Shown here piece by piece: positions 1 to 11,867 of a stretch of 64,000 nt of DNA. The notes under the pieces are model-generated. The model did not search any database. It had not been told where the DNA came from and saw nothing but the letters and a program-made list of their open reading frames with translations. The translations under genes and the position numbers were made by a program. This stretch comes from Ariolimax columbianus (Eukaryota > Mollusca > Gastropoda > Stylommatophora > Arionidae). The DNA lies in the NCBI GenBank assembly GCA_036924085.1, contig JAVGWX010000007.1, positions 75,385,948 through 75,449,947 on the forward strand, given 5' to 3'. Numbering within the stretch: position 1 is the stretch's first letter; the number at the start of each line of letters is the position of its first letter.

Positions 1-946
1 CAAACAGGATCCAAGCACTGGCATCAGCTTGATCTGATTCTTGTGAGAAGGTCTCTTCTCAAATCTGTTCTCCTCACTTGCTCCTACTATAGCGTAGTCT
101 GTGACACGGACCATGCACTGGTTCGATGTAAAATCAAATTGCAACCAAGAAAATTGTATCACATCAGACACGAAAGTAAACCACGCATCGAAACGAACAA
201 AATGTCAGATCCTGTACTGATCATTCGCTTAAACGACGCCTTCGAGGAAACTATAAGAATTACACAAAGTGTCGTCATGGTTACAGAAACCTGGAAACAA
301 CTTCGATCCACTAACCACAGCATTGCGCTTGCTGTTTTTGGAAGAACCACTACAAAATCCAATGGTTGGTTCGAAGCTAAAAAAAATGATATGACACCCA
401 TAATCGAAGCAAAACGTACTGCTCTTCTTAACTACAAGTGCCTTCCGAATGCAGTTACTCTGCAATACTCAAAATATGACAGGAGCCAAGCTCAGTAAAC
501 TGCTCGCCGCTGTGCAAATGAGTACTGGTTCCACCTCAGTGAAAATATCCAGACTGCGGAAGAAACAGACAATTTCAGAGAATTGTATGATGGCATTAAA
601 AAAGCTATTGGTCCCGTACACAGGAAGACAGCGCCGCTCAAATTGATCAGTGGCGAGAAAATAGCTGACAAAGTAAGGCAGATGGAGCGATAGGTAGCGC
701 AATACTCTGAGCTGTACTCATGCGACAGTGCGGTCAATCCCACTTGAGTCACTCTTGATGCTGTTCAAGGTTATTCTGAAATGGAAGAGTTAGACGTCGA
801 ACCATCTTTCGAACCATTGAAGATCTCAATTCACCCATTGACAACTTGGCGCTATGCATAGCAGCGGGTAGCAATGGGATCTCACCTGGTCTGATGAAGT
901 ATTGTACAAACGCACTCTTGAAACCGCTACACTTGTTCCGATGCCA
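1..946 (+). mobile_element. LINE family A, endonuclease end and linker (degraded, left part)
   Basis: The reading frame from the window edge to about 498 reads as the end of an APE-type endonuclease: an ILVRRSLLKSV stretch, then CDTDHALV, where TDH stands at the usual SDH catalytic site. It is followed by the linker (NGWFEAKKNDMTPIIEAKR) that precedes the reverse transcriptase in this class of non-LTR element. Past about 500 the same protein continues only across frameshifts. The element resumes after the SINE at 1217. The 5' part lies outside the window. Other copies of the family are at 14280-15400, 32285-33735 and 33790-34640. I do not assign a clade. Identification is from family knowledge; the breaks are seen directly. 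Confidence 0.8.
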
Positions 947-1216
947 TTTCTTTTTGTATTTTTTGTTTTTGTTTTTTGCGTTCGCCTTATTTCTCTAATC
1001 CCCAAGGCGGTGTGCGTTGCACTGTGCTTTTTATTTTGCGCCTGTCGGCCCAGTACATCCGACTTCAGCAGCATGCATTTTATGTAAGGGTCTGCTTCCT
1101 CCTGCATTTTCTAAGGGTTTGCTTCCCCGGGGTAACGGCGGTGCTGTGATGGGGATCGAACCCAGCACCTTCGGTTTGTGAGCCGTGCCACTTAACCACT
1201 AGGCCCCGCCGTCCCC
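947..1216 (-). mobile_element. SINE family A, copy 1, inserted in the LINE
   Basis: Read on the minus strand it starts GGGGACGGCGGGGCCTAGTG (box A-like GGCCTAGTGG) and has a box B-like GGTTCGATCCCC. A body with CTGCTGAAGTCGGATGT follows, and it ends in an A-rich tail (the T-rich run near 947-975 on +). The short direct repeat GATGCCA at 940-946 and 1219-1225 fits a target-site duplication. Two more copies lie at 15840-16085 and 24520-24770. The tRNA-like head implies a pol III promoter, but the sequence is too diverged to be a working tRNA. Confidence 0.8.
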
Positions 1217-3050
1217 TTGATGCCAGAGTTGAAAAGAGGTTATCTTACCCCAAGATATGAGAGATTCAAAATTGTCACTTTATACAAAAATGTAGGTGAT
1301 AGAAGTGACTCAAATAATGACAGAGGCATCTCACTGCTCAGTGTTGTTGACAAAGTCTTTGCCAGAGTGATCTAACTGCGGCGACACAAACTTGCTGAGC
1401 GCGTGTACCCAGAGTGATCTAATTGCGGCGACACAAACTTGCTGAGCGCGTGTACCCAGAGTGATCTAACTGCGGCGACACAAACTTGCTGAGCGCGTGT
1501 ACCCAGAGTGATCTAACTGCGGCGACACAAACTTGCTGAGCGCGTGTACCCAGAGTGATCTAACTGCGGCGACACAAACTTGCTGAGCGCGTGTACCCAG
1601 AGTGATCTAACTGCGGCGACACAAACTTGCTGAGCGCGTGTACCCAGAGTGATCTAACTGTGGCTACACAAACTGGCTGAGCGCATGTACCCAGAGTGAT
1701 CTAACTGCGGCGACACAAACTGGCCAGAGTTCCAATGTGGATTCCGATCCGGAAGATCTACAATCGACATGATCTTCTCTCAACGATAGGCACAAGAAAA
1801 ATCACGCGAGAAGAACAAGCTTTTTTTATGTCGCTCTCATCGGCCTGACATTCAAGATCATTCAAAGCATTCGATTTTGTTAGAATAAGATGCTGCAGCT
1901 TATAGTATCATTTCATGAGGATAGGAAAGGAACACTCCAATTCGACCGTAATACATCACCTTAATTCAATATTCAAGGTGGTTTTAAACAAGGCTGTTTC
2001 CTAGCCCCAAAACTATTTGGGATCTTCTTTGCGCTGCTACTGGAGCACGCATTTGGGAATGCAACAAAAGAGATTTGCCTTCACTCTAGATCAGATGATC
2101 GTCTGTTTAATCTTGCGAGACTAAAAGCTAAAACCAAGATCAAGGAAGTTAATGTTAGGGACTTGTTATTTACGGATGACGCTGCAATTGTCACTCAAAG
2201 TATACATGAACTCCAGAGATTGATAGATCGCTTCTCCCAGGTGAGCAAATATTTCGGCCTCACAATAATCTGAAAAAAACAAATGTACCGGGTTAAGACG
2301 TAGATACCACGCCAACCATCATTATCGATAACTATGAACTGGCAACTATGGATCAGTTCAATTACCTGGGGTCTCAATGATACGCTCTCTCTAGAATCCG
2401 AATTGGGCAATCGCATTGGAAAAGCTGCTACCATATTTTCTCGTCGTACAACACATGTCTGAGAAAACTCCAACCTTACAGCCAAAACGAAGTCCATGGT
2501 CTACAATGCATGTGGCTTCAGTATGCTTCTATATGGCAGCGAAACGTGGACAACGTATGCCAAGCTAGAGCATAGGCTCAACACATTTCACCAACGCGCA
2601 TGAGATACATCCTTGGCACCTCATGGAGAGACAAGGTGACACATGTGGAAGTTCATTCTCGCACCGGTCTTCCAACGAAGACTGCAATGGCTTGTTCATG
2701 TTCGTTGCATAGAAGACGGTCGCATCTCCAACGATATTCTTTATGGACAGATGGAGTGTAATAAAAGAGTTGGCCGACCACTGCTACGGTTCAAAGACGC
2801 ATGTAAGCGGAGCATGAAGGCTCTGGATATGGATCTGACATCTTAGGCAGACATAGCTGCAGACCAATCCAAATGGAGATGAAACCTGAACAGCCACCTT
2901 AGGCTGGGCGAAAATTAGCTCATGCAACAAAGGGAAGTAAAGAGACAAAGCTGAAAGAAAAAGGAAAACAAAATTCTCAGTAGAGAGTTGCTACTCCAAG
3001 GTCGCATCATCCTACAGTCAGACATAACTGAAATGGGGCTACTACTATTG
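1217..3050 (+). mobile_element. LINE family A, reverse transcriptase and 3' end (degraded)
   Basis: This continues the element from 946. Reverse transcriptase blocks can be followed through several frames: the IVTLYKNVGDRSD region (1270-1320), a CGFRSGRSTIDMIFSQ block (1735-1790), a GCFLAPKLFGIFFALLLEHA block (1995-2055) and the RT catalytic box LLFTDDAA (2165-2190), where TDD stands for the usual ADD. The 3' domain contains GRISNDILYGQ (2715-2750) and LLRFKDACKRSMKALDMD (2790-2840). Many stops and frameshifts rule out function. The 3' end, near 3050, is not sharply defined. Confidence 0.8.
1366..1735 (+). repeat. 47-bp tandem repeat inside the LINE reverse transcriptase
   Basis: About eight head-to-tail copies of a 47-bp unit, each starting AGTGATCTAACTGCGGCGAC and ending GTGTACCCAG, begin at 1366 and repeat every 47 bases. 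The unit is itself LINE coding sequence (a VI-LRRHKLAERVYPE-like block). Since 47 is not a multiple of three, each copy shifts the frame. The first six copies are almost identical; the seventh is diverged. Confidence 0.95.
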
Positions 3051-3800
3051 GGGTATGATTGTTATTACATCGTCTGACAGAAACTGGACGCTGCTCTCTT
3101 TATCATTGTCCAACGTTGACAGATTCAAGGAATTCTCTCGTCTATTCTCGCAGAATGTTCGACACCCACAACAGTTAAAAAGGAGATTATTCTGTGACGT
3201 CACTACCTCAAATTCAGGGCTAAATATATATTTTTTTTTTTGAATGGCGGGAATTAATACGCAAGCACCATGGTCGTCTATAGTTTAAACTACAGATGGC
3301 CATGCAAGGACCAACAACAGTTGTTTTTTTTTAAACAACAAAAAAGTCCCTTTAAGAGCAAATAAACAACACACTTGAAGTGGGAGTAAGGACGGTTTTA
3401 GAATGTTACGGTTCTTGGACTGAACCATGGCCTACTCTAGACTACATATGGCCATGGCTGAACTGTTTTCCTTTAATTCTTTGTAATCGATTTATGCAGT
3501 CTTTCCCTGCTGTTTACTGATAGCCACGTAGTTTCTCCTGCTGTTTTATGATCGTCTTGATGACTTTTCGCACTGCTCATGATATTGTTGCTGTCGACTT
3601 CTACTGTCGATTCCAGGTGGGTTCTTTTCATGGCAATTTGTTTTTACTACTTGTTAATCTCTATTCTGTATTCCTCAGCTGCCTCATGCCTTCCTCTTCT
3701 TCATCGATCAACTGATGCTATGCTTCTAGCTACCTCACTAAATCTTGAACTTAGTTCTTCAAATGAGAAAGGAACGTTTTACAAAATGACAAAAATCCAC
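3051..3800. other. No gene recognised
   Basis: AT-rich sequence without a convincing coding segment or repeat boundary. Short inexact repeats around GGCCATG at 3297 and 3446 are the only structure I noticed. Confidence 0.5.
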
Positions 3801-3837
3801 CTTGTGTAGGAACTATGTTTCACTCGTGGAAAGAACA

Positions 3838-3965
3838 CACAGGCACCACCACACGGAGCTACACACACACACACACACACAGGCACCACCACACGCAGCT
3901 ACACACACACACACACACAGGCACCACCACACGCAGCTACACACACACACACAAAGAAATACGGA
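3838..3965 (+). repeat. CA-rich minisatellite
   Basis: Three copies of a unit made of an (AC)n run plus AGGCACCACCACACGCAGCT. The His/Thr-rich open frame here follows from the repeat and is not evidence of a protein. Confidence 0.85.
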
Positions 3966-4039
3966 AAACAAAAACACACGTGTAAAGAACATTGTTTAAA
4001 AAAAACCAGCCCGGTATACAGTGTTTTTTCTTACTTTCT

Positions 4040-4245
4040 TCTTTGTCTCTTCATCTTTTTCTTCTTCTTCTTCTGGGTTCATTTTGAAAAGGCTAGGATA
4101 GCGGCGCCTTTCGGCCCCTACACATTATATTTGCGCTTTTTTGTGTGTACAGTGCTTGCCTGCCCCCTGTGAACCCTATTTTCTTTGCCTGAATACACTA
4201 GTAGAGCCTGTTTCTAGGGCTACAGCTTGGGAGCGCCCCCTGATA
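4040..4245 (-). mobile_element. SINE-like repeat family D, copy 1
   Basis: This resembles 37150-37370 over most of its length, notably ACTAGTAGAGCCTGTTTC here against ACTAGTACAGTCTGTTTC there. It contains a weak form of the GCGCCTTTCGGCCC module shared with SINE families A and C. Orientation follows that module. Confidence 0.45.
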
Positions 4246-4439
4246 AGGCCTGATTATTTTCTTTCCGACGGTAAACATTAATACAGGATGAATTGTTATT
4301 GATTGATACATAATATATGTTAGAACAAGAATATTTGGGGAAGGGGTGAGGTTGGGGCGATATTAGAAGACAAGCAAAACAATCAATTTAGATCACAATC
4401 ATTTTTACCTTAAGGCGACTCTGGAATTATTGTTACGTT

Positions 4440-4705
4440 CCATGCTAAATGTCCGTGACAGTTACACTCTTCCCACTTTAAATTTATCTTCATACAGGCT
4501 ATACATGTTCCAGGATAAATGTCTCTATACCAGGTACACTCGTCCCACGATAAATGCCTCCATACCTGTTACATTCGTCCCACGTTAAATCCCTCCATAC
4601 CAGTTACATTAGTCCCACGTTAAATGCCTCCATACCTGTTACACTCGTCCCACGTTAAATGCACCAGTATCAGTTACACTCGTCCCACGTTAAATGCCTC
4701 CATAC
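4440..4705 (+). repeat. 35-bp minisatellite
   Basis: About seven copies of a 35-bp unit with the core CGTCCCACGTTAAATGC and a CCATACC stretch. Outer copies are more diverged. An isolated related unit appears near 6080-6110. Confidence 0.9.
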
Positions 4706-4865
4706 CAATCAACGGGATACAGAAGAGGAGACAAGAGAATCGACACTCATTGAACAATCAAACACTTCAAACCTGCAATCAACGGAATACAGAAGAGGAG
4801 ACACGAGAATCGACACTCATTGAACAAACAAACACTTCAAACCTGCAATCAACGGGAATCAGAAG
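4706..4865 (+). repeat. 70-bp tandem duplication (2.3 copies)
   Basis: Units begin CAATCAACGG at 4706, 4776 and 4846; the third is partial. The first two differ at only a few positions, so the duplication is recent compared with the neighbouring 35-bp array. Confidence 0.95.
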
Positions 4866-5055
4866 GAACAGCAGAGCCCTTTGACAAGGTGAGAAATTCA
4901 GAAGCTTGACACGACATCCAATGTACCAGAAACAAACTAAGCTTGGAAGGTTCAGTCTCAAGGGAGCAACTTTCTAGTTTCAGTAAAAAAACCAAAGTAG
5001 AGAACAGATCCTGTAAATGACATATCACAAGTAAAATAATTCCACACTGCACACA

Positions 5056-5160
5056 TCCCACATGCTTCCCACATCGAGGAAATAGATCTTCTCACATGGA
5101 GAAAATAGCTCTTCCCACATGGAGAAAACAATTATTCCCACATGTAGAACACAGCGCTTT
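5056..5160 (+). repeat. Short 24-bp tandem repeat
   Basis: Four diverged copies of a unit of about 24 bp around CCCACATGGAGAAAA. Confidence 0.75.
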
Positions 5161-5164
5161 AAAG

Positions 5165-5720
5165 AGGTGAAACAATTCATTTCGGCTTTTAAAAACCCAG
5201 TCAGACAGTGAGAAAGAAAATCCACAAATGTGAAACACATAGAGAAACGCTATCCAAGCAACAGCTTGAACCATATGTACAGATGGATCAGCAACAAAGG
5301 CAAACGAGTTTGGAGGCAGATGAATATTTCTGGAGTCCAAACACACAATACACAAAGAAATCTAACTGCGACGAGCGGAAAGTGTTCTTATAACTTCAGA
5401 GCAGATGTCTTGACAATAGTAGCAGAAGTTCTGATGGCAAATAAAAACACAGAGGCCCAGGGTACTTTTCACAGACGAGCTGCCAGTGATTGTGGCCGTT
5501 GGGGGCCAAACAAAAACAGAGCTAAAAGAATTAAGAATAGTATTATATAAACTATTACACATTTTCAAATGAGTTGTAATACAGTGGGTTCCATCCCATT
5601 GCAACATTTTTTAGAATGAAGTGCTCTGACAGACTGTCAAAGGAAAGTTAATAATGTACCTCAACTTGAAATAGGTATAACTTATGAAGAGGTTTATCAG
5701 GTGTAATAGATTAGAAAAGC
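5165..5720. other. No gene recognised
   Basis: One open frame of about 100 codons (5230-5550) has no recognisable motif and is within chance expectation for this composition. Confidence 0.4.
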
Positions 5721-5724
5721 TAGT

Positions 5725-6050
5725 TGGAAGTAAACCACACAGGTCATCAACCCCATGACGCCTTTACCAGCTAAACAGAGGTGAGAAGATGGCAATCTTT
5801 ATACTTCGCACAGATTGCAAACGATTTAGATACCATATATTCAACAAACTAAGGATAGGACATACCGATGAATTTTTCTGTGGCACTGCGGCACTGATTG
5901 CTGCATCTTTTACAAATATATCCAACATACGAGGAACTATGAAAGCACAAATGCCCATCACCAATATCGATCCCGGAAAAGCTCTTTGGAGATTCGTGTA
6001 GCCTTAAGCTGACGTTGCTTCCTTTAAATATATTCAATTTTACGCCTAAA
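5725..6050 (+). mobile_element. LINE family B 3' end, old copy
   Basis: The conceptual protein (ILRTDCKRFRYHIFNKLRIG, then a CGT block, then IYPTYEE) lines up with the C-terminal domain of the copies at 29421-29959 and 63277-63690. Frames shift repeatedly and the zinc-knuckle cysteines are partly lost. It is the oldest looking copy of the family here. Confidence 0.65.
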
Positions 6051-6409
6051 GCTTAAGAAAATGAAATGCTTCCCCTCCAGTTAAATGTCTCTATACCAGT
6101 TATGCACTGAAATGTGCGGGTCCTCTATCTTTGCACATGCAGGTAATGCACCGGTCTTGATGTTTTCAATTTCGTTCACACAAACCATTCCAGGTCACGT
6201 TGGGACAATGGCATTCATTATTCACGTTAATTCTCGTTAAAATTAACGCACATTCACTTTGACTTGCTCGTTAACCTACCTAAGACATGCTCATGGCATG
6301 AGAACCTAGGCCCTTCCCCTAGAGGAGAAACTGTACGGTGGTAGTGAAACTATGAAAAAAACAACAACAGACTTTAGTGATGAATCTTAATGAGCAATGA
6401 TCGCAGAAG

Positions 6410-6462
6410 AAGAGAATAATAATAATAAGCAGAAGAAGAAGAGAAGAAGAAGAAGAAGAATT
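6410..6462 (+). repeat. AAT/AAG microsatellite
   Basis: A run of AAT then AAG triplets. The same composition ends SINE-like sequence at 12463-12512, so it may be a retroposon tail, but no element is clear upstream here. Confidence 0.8.
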
Positions 6463-6464
6463 CA

Positions 6465-7985
6465 CGCTTGCTGCATGAATACGATTATGTGACTAATTAA
6501 CATAACATTGTATTGTCTGTCCTTGACACGCTGACATGCCAGTGACCAGGAATACTCGAAGGATATAACTTCTGCACAGGGCATTGCTCTTAGCTTTCAT
6601 TCTATCCGGCCACATATTAGTTCTGTTTATCTTAATGACTTCCCGAGTGGATTACCGTGGCCATTATTGGGGAAGAAAGAAATAGGACTTCTGAATCTCC
6701 ATGTATGTCGTAAAAGAGCACTGAATAGAATTGTGCGTGAGTCTAGCAACGTCACTGTGCAAATCGAATTGCTAAGTAAACCTTCACTGCAAAAACGTGC
6801 AAAATGCGTTGACACAGGTTTCCTTAAAGAGGTTACTGTAGGGGTTGTCCTGTACTCCAGCTGACGTGAACCAGGGACAAGAAGAACAAATTTAATGATG
6901 AACGTAATTAAGTATGTTGCTGTAGACACGTCAGCAACGATGCGATTTGATGCTAACCTTTCCCTCTGTGGACAAAGGTCTCCATGAAACCATGTAACAT
7001 TCGAATATGCAATAAATAAAATATTTACCAAATGAATTACACATTTATAGAACGAAGTGCAGAAAAAATACAAATATAAATGAAAGGCAACACTATGGGA
7101 ATTGATAACCAAAGCAGATTTTTGTTTATATTCTTGCATAGAATCCGTGACGTGACATGATTTAGCCTACACGCTGACAGACAAATCATCAGATCTGTGA
7201 GAATAAACGCCGTGTAAAGAGAGTTTTTGGATGGTTGGAGGAATTAAATACCCCAAGCTGATATCGTTTGAGTAAATCATATGGATAACCTTTCTCATTA
7301 AGCTGACGTCGACCTACACGTTACAAATATATAGATCCCCTGGAGTTTACGTTTTCTCTTTTTATTCCAGTATACTTTATCTTTGACCTGAATACAGCTA
7401 AGCACACTTTTATTACTGAATAAAAACGTTTTCTATGTTCTGCTAAACTTACTCTACCTTCATGTCAATATGTAGTTCATATTCTGCATGGAAATGAACT
7501 CTCATGAGAGGGAACCTATACCTCTCCTTTACGTTTACACGCGGACTAAACCCTGTGGATCGGACCTCCCCAGAGAATTATCACAAAAATAACACTGGCT
7601 TGGGCCGAGAGGTTGTCCTAACAAGGCGCTAAACAAACACAGTGGTGACGATATCAATTTCAAAGCTGAGCTTAATTTTGTACATTTATATACACAACGG
7701 TGTTCAGTACGATTCAGTGGCGAAATATTGAACTCTACATTCTTCACATTCTTGTAGAAACAGGGAGAGAAGTTTAGATGTGAAGTACTATTTGCTACAT
7801 CACTAATGTGTGTCATGGTCTATTCGCTTATATAAATATATGTAGTAAATGACGAATAGTTAGGGAAAGAAAAGGCTGCGAGGAAGGGAGCCCCACCACT
7901 TCGCACAAGCTGTGGCTTAGTATACTGAAGCCTCTAACACTTCGTTGCCGACGAGCGGGGAAGTCTGCTGAATGATAGCCTTTGC
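6465..7985. other. No gene recognised
   Basis: A 170-codon minus-strand frame (6627-7139) has no recognisable domain. The segment at 6704-6725 carries a weak ATGTCGTAAAAG core like that of SINEs elsewhere in the window. Nothing else stands out. Confidence 0.4.
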
Positions 7986-8165
7986 CTTTAACACATACAG
8001 CCTGCACTGCCACTTGGGATGAGCTGGAGATACTTTATTATACGAATTCTCGGTGTATTTGTGAGATGGTGGGGACAGTTACAATCCTAGTTATCTTGTC
8101 TGCTCCATCTATAGCAGCCAGTCCCTATTTACAGCTGGATTTACCGGTGCGTGAAGCGTCTATAT
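7985..8165 (+). mobile_element. SINE family F fragment (partial)
   Basis: Contains CCCTATTTACAGCTGGATTTA, close to the CCATTTACAGCTGGGT module at 26244 and its relatives at 35805 and 37110. Ends are not visible. Confidence 0.4.
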
Positions 8166-8524
8166 AGTATACCCAAATAGTTTGTTAGTAAGAGGCAAGG
8201 GTTCAACCTACTCTGCCACTCAGATGCATAAATTATAATTAGTCATTTCTTTTGGGAGAAAGGTACAACACTTTTATAACAGAAAGAAGAGGTCATAGAG
8301 CGTTGGCTTAGAACACTTCACTACGAGCCACTAACAAGTAGTTTGTTGAATCAAAATCCAAGAAACTCGTTATATACAGACTTTGCAGAGTCTTCTAAAC
8401 CAGTATAAAGACGTTAAATTAACATTGAATATATAAAGCAAGCAAATACCCTGCGTTCAATCGCATAGAAATGCTTCTGTTGATGTTAAAATGATAATAT
8501 TGGATGAACAAAGGTAAGAAATGC

Positions 8525-8620
8525 AAATATATATATATTGTACGTGTGTTTGTTTGTATATATAGATGGATGGGTTTATGTGTGCATGTGTATGTGTGTG
8601 CATAAATATACACACATGCA
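8525..8620 (+). repeat. AT and GT microsatellite tract
   Basis: (AT)n at 8527-8540, followed by interrupted TGTG/TATA repeats to about 8620. The rest of 8165-8785 holds nothing recognisable. Confidence 0.8.
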
Positions 8621-8785
8621 GCTGTTCCATGGACATCACAATCAGCTGACTGAAGTCATCAAGTTCAGTGTTTAAACTTCTCAAACCTTATTTTGGAATA
8701 AAAAGCTGCTAAACTATACTTTAATAATCTTCTTCTTTTCTTTCTTGGGTCCTGTTTGTGCCTTTGATTTCATGTAGAGGTCTCT

Positions 8786-9665
8786 TGACCGGGCTCTGGT
8801 ATGTGCTTTGTGGATGAGGCGTTTAACTGCTTCTGTTATTTCTGCTATTCATCATTCGCCTAGGCGGTCCTTGGCTTTGTATCAATTGTATCCATAATAG
8901 CAAAGCTTTCTGAGGGCGTGTCACGTGACCGAAGCATTTAGTTTGTTGTCTCTTTATGAGGTCTAGCACTGGTGGTGGACCTCCTTGTCTCCTATTGTCT
9001 TCGTTTCTGTTTCTATCACTTCTTGTTACTACAAGCATTCTGCGCAGGCATTTCATCTCTGTTGTTACGATGTGTCTTTTATCTTTGTTTGCTAATGTAC
9101 AACGCTGGCACTGATAGCACAATGTGAAAAGAAATATTGTCTTGTATAGTCCTCTTTTTGTATCCATTGCCATGTACTTACATTGTAATATCGGGGACAC
9201 TTGCCCAGTGATTTGACTTGCTTTATTACATCTGTATTGGATTTCGAAGTCGCCTTTGCCGTCTGCTGATATTATTTTATGCAGGTACGTGACATTTTTC
9301 ATCCATTTTACTTTAAGGTATTGTATGAAAATTGTTGTTTCTGTTTTTTGTTTGTTTTGCAATCGTCAAAACTTCGATTTTCTCTATGTTGATTTCCGTA
9401 TTATAGTCACCACAGACCTCATTAAGTTTGTTGATATGTCCTGCAGTTGTTTTTCTGAGGTTGCTATTAATGTTTGGTCATCAGCAAAGAGAAGTTCATT
9501 TACGTGTTCACTGAGGTTGCTATTAGTGTTTGGTCATCAGCAAAGAGAAGTTCATTTAAGTGATCACTGAGGCTGTTTCCCTTACTAACTGTTTACTATT
9601 TTATACAAATTGCGTATATGTGATAAACAGTAAAGGAGATAGTGTACAACCTTGCCGTACACCGC
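8786..9665 (-). mobile_element. LINE reverse transcriptase fragment (minus strand)
   Basis: The minus strand from 9660 downward gives a YT-SFTVYHIYA-like block, an ADDQTLIA box (the RT catalytic ADD, near 9535 and repeated near 9475), a KTETTIF block, VTYLHKIISADGKGDFEIQY (the family's YLGSIIS-DGK region) and a C-terminal KCFGHVTRPQKALLLW. A frame of 179 codons survives (8823-9362). The region 9455-9565 is a tandem duplication of about 65 bp that repeats the ADD box. The (TTC)n-like run at 8731-8745 may be the tail. Confidence 0.75.
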
Positions 9666-10220
9666 ATCTAATATGACTTTTTCGGAATATCCTGAGTTGT
9701 TATTACTATACATTAGCTATTGACATTCCGACTTTTACATAGGTTGGTCTACATTTAAAAAATATAGACACAATACCCTCGTTTTGTCAAGTCGTTACTG
9801 CTGTTTTAGACTGTGGACAACATTATTACTCATTCGCTGCTGAATAACCACTGAAAATGTTCTTGCCGGCCGCATATATTCTCTGACAACGAGTTTCCTC
9901 ATTTCTAGCTTATAGGATGTGATGTGGAAGTGGGCAGGAAAAGATTTTCGAATTCATGTGAGCGTAAAGACTTGATACATTTGTGACTTTCTACTAACAT
10001 AACTGGCATCTGTCATTTTCTTGCTTCCAAAGTCACTTGCTAAATACAGCCAAGTCAAAATGGTTATCAATTTAGAGTTTAAACGTTTTCGTTATACAAA
10101 TCGTTAGTTTTTCAAATGAACTCTTCGATTGTGAGTGAAATGTCGAAAGGGACATATTATTTGTTATTGTTGAAATGGACAAAGCAATTGTAATATTGAA
10201 ATGGACATATCGTTTGTAAG
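9666..10220. other. No gene recognised
   Basis: AT-rich sequence lacking clear coding or repeat signals, apart from loosely repeated TTGAAATGGACATAT-like words at 10170-10215 and again at 11090-11150. Confidence 0.4.
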
Positions 10221-10224
10221 TGTT

Positions 10225-11010
10225 GCAATGGATTTCATCATCATCAAATCATTCAGTTCTGTGACTGGTTTGCAATCTCAAGATTATGTCTTTCCATATC
10301 TGCCTGCCGTTTTCGGCCGTTTAAGCTCAGCATCAGTCTTGACCGCCATGTCTCTGAATGTTTGTGTCACAAAGGTATTTCTTGGTCTTCCACTTTTATT
10401 TTCCTAGCGTTCTGTCTTCCACGACTTTCTTCACTTGGCCCTCATGACGTAGGTTATGGCCAGCCAGCCCAATCTTTGTTTTTATATCTTTCGTAGCAGT
10501 TTTCTTTTCCCTCCCACTTCCATCAACACTCGTTAGTTTGATTGTCTCTCTATCAAGTTCACTTTGTTCTTCTTTTGACTACACCACATCCAAAAAAACG
10601 TTCCAGTATTTCTCTTCTCGTTTATTTATTGTCAGTTTTTCAGAACCGTTTAACGCCACAAACCAGACGTATGTGGTCAGTATTCTTTTTCATACCGTTA
10701 TACTAATGCTACCTGACACAGGAACTCTCTGTTTCTTTAAAAATGCCTTTGCCAATGAAATTGTAGTTCTTTTCTCCCTATGGCATGATGCATCCTCTCT
10801 TGATTAGACCTAGGTCTGGGAGTTGGTATACTTTCTCGATTTTTTTTTTACATTCGATGGTCACTTTTACTTCCGTTTTATTCTTGGTGTTGATCTTTTC
10901 TATGTTTATTTCATGTCATAAGCTTTTGTATTTCACTGATTTTAATTGATTAGTGTTTGTAGATCATCCTCTGTCTCTGCTATAACGGCTTGATGAATTC
11001 GATATATCGG
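10225..11010 (-). mobile_element. LINE 3' portion, distinct family (minus strand)
   Basis: On the minus strand the blocks run: a SISITV-KRILTTYVW stretch with VALNGSEKLT (the usual ALYGSEAWT region, about 10630-10680), a WNVF block, GLAGHNLRHEGQVKKVVEDR (10410-10470) and a C-terminal WKDIILRLQTS near 10280. A (GAT)n-like tail follows at 10229-10240. The order and spacing are those of the region after the reverse transcriptase in non-LTR elements. Frameshifts throughout. Confidence 0.65.
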
Positions 11011-11224
11011 TTGCAAATGTGGAAGTGAACATATCGGTTGTAACTTTTAAAACTGACATTTTTTGCAGCTTTTGTTTCAAGTGGATATATGGTTTGTTCT
11101 TCTTCAAATGGACATATTGTTCACAGTTTTTTTTAATGGACCTCTCGTTTTTTAAGTTTTTCTAAATTCTGTTCACAATGTTTTTTTTAAAATAGTCACA
11201 TCGCTTGTAGATGTTGAAATAAAT

Positions 11225-11416
11225 TAATAAATTACTTGTAATTAAGCAAATGGAACGTTTGCAGTTGTGATTTCAATTAGATGGAATGTTTGTAGTTAGA
11301 GTTTCAATTAGATGGAATGTTTGTAGTTAGAGTTTCAATTAGATGGAATGTTTGTAGTTAGAGTTTCAATTAGATGGAATGTTTGTAGATATGATTTTTA
11401 ATTAGATGGAACGTTT
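11225..11416 (+). repeat. 31-bp minisatellite, left block
   Basis: About five copies of a 31-bp unit, GATGGAATGTTTGTAGTTAG plus AGTTTCAATTA. The last unit ends in a 22-base stretch that recurs identically at 12826-12847, after the SINE/CR1 cluster. Confidence 0.9.
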
Positions 11417-11439
11417 CATGGCTTGTCGCTCCAGATATT

Positions 11440-11655
11440 CATGTCAAGGTCACACGACATTTGGCTTAACCTCCTATCGCCAAGGGGACGAATCCCGCCG
11501 TGTCCAGTTTGATAGACACGTATTTTTCTTCTTTGCAAGATCGCTTCTCCGCTTACGCAAAGTAGTGGCAAACTACTGTACTTGTCAAGAAACTTATAAC
11601 ACCCAAATATATTGACAGTTGTAAGATCGACGTTCTGCGAAGCACATGCTAACAA
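11440..11655 (+). mobile_element. SINE family B, copy 1
   Basis: Has a tRNA-like box B (GGGACGAATCCCGCCG) followed by the family body: GATCGCTTCTCCGCTTACG, CAAGAAACTTATAACA and GACGTTCTGCGAAGCACATG. Related copies are at 30573, 44975, 48385 and 48560, all on the + strand. Confidence 0.75.
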
Positions 11656-11867
11656 ATTTACTCTAACTAGCTATTGACAAAGCCTGCGGTTACAAGAAAT
11701 GTACTTTATATGATGGAATTTCCTGACCCATGCATATCCATTATTAGCCGCCTCTACCACGCGCTGGAAAGCAAACAGGAGGCCTATTCTATATATACTG
11801 GGACCTAAAGTCGTGGGTTAGGAACCTATGTATGTTTTCGACTGCATTGATTGTGTGAATACATTCA

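Noticed and set aside
1142..1216. tRNA gene
   Set aside because: Same family A SINE head, at a second locus with the same body.
6627..7139. 170-codon minus-strand frame
   Set aside because: No motif, no splice context, and its length is near what chance allows for this many frames.
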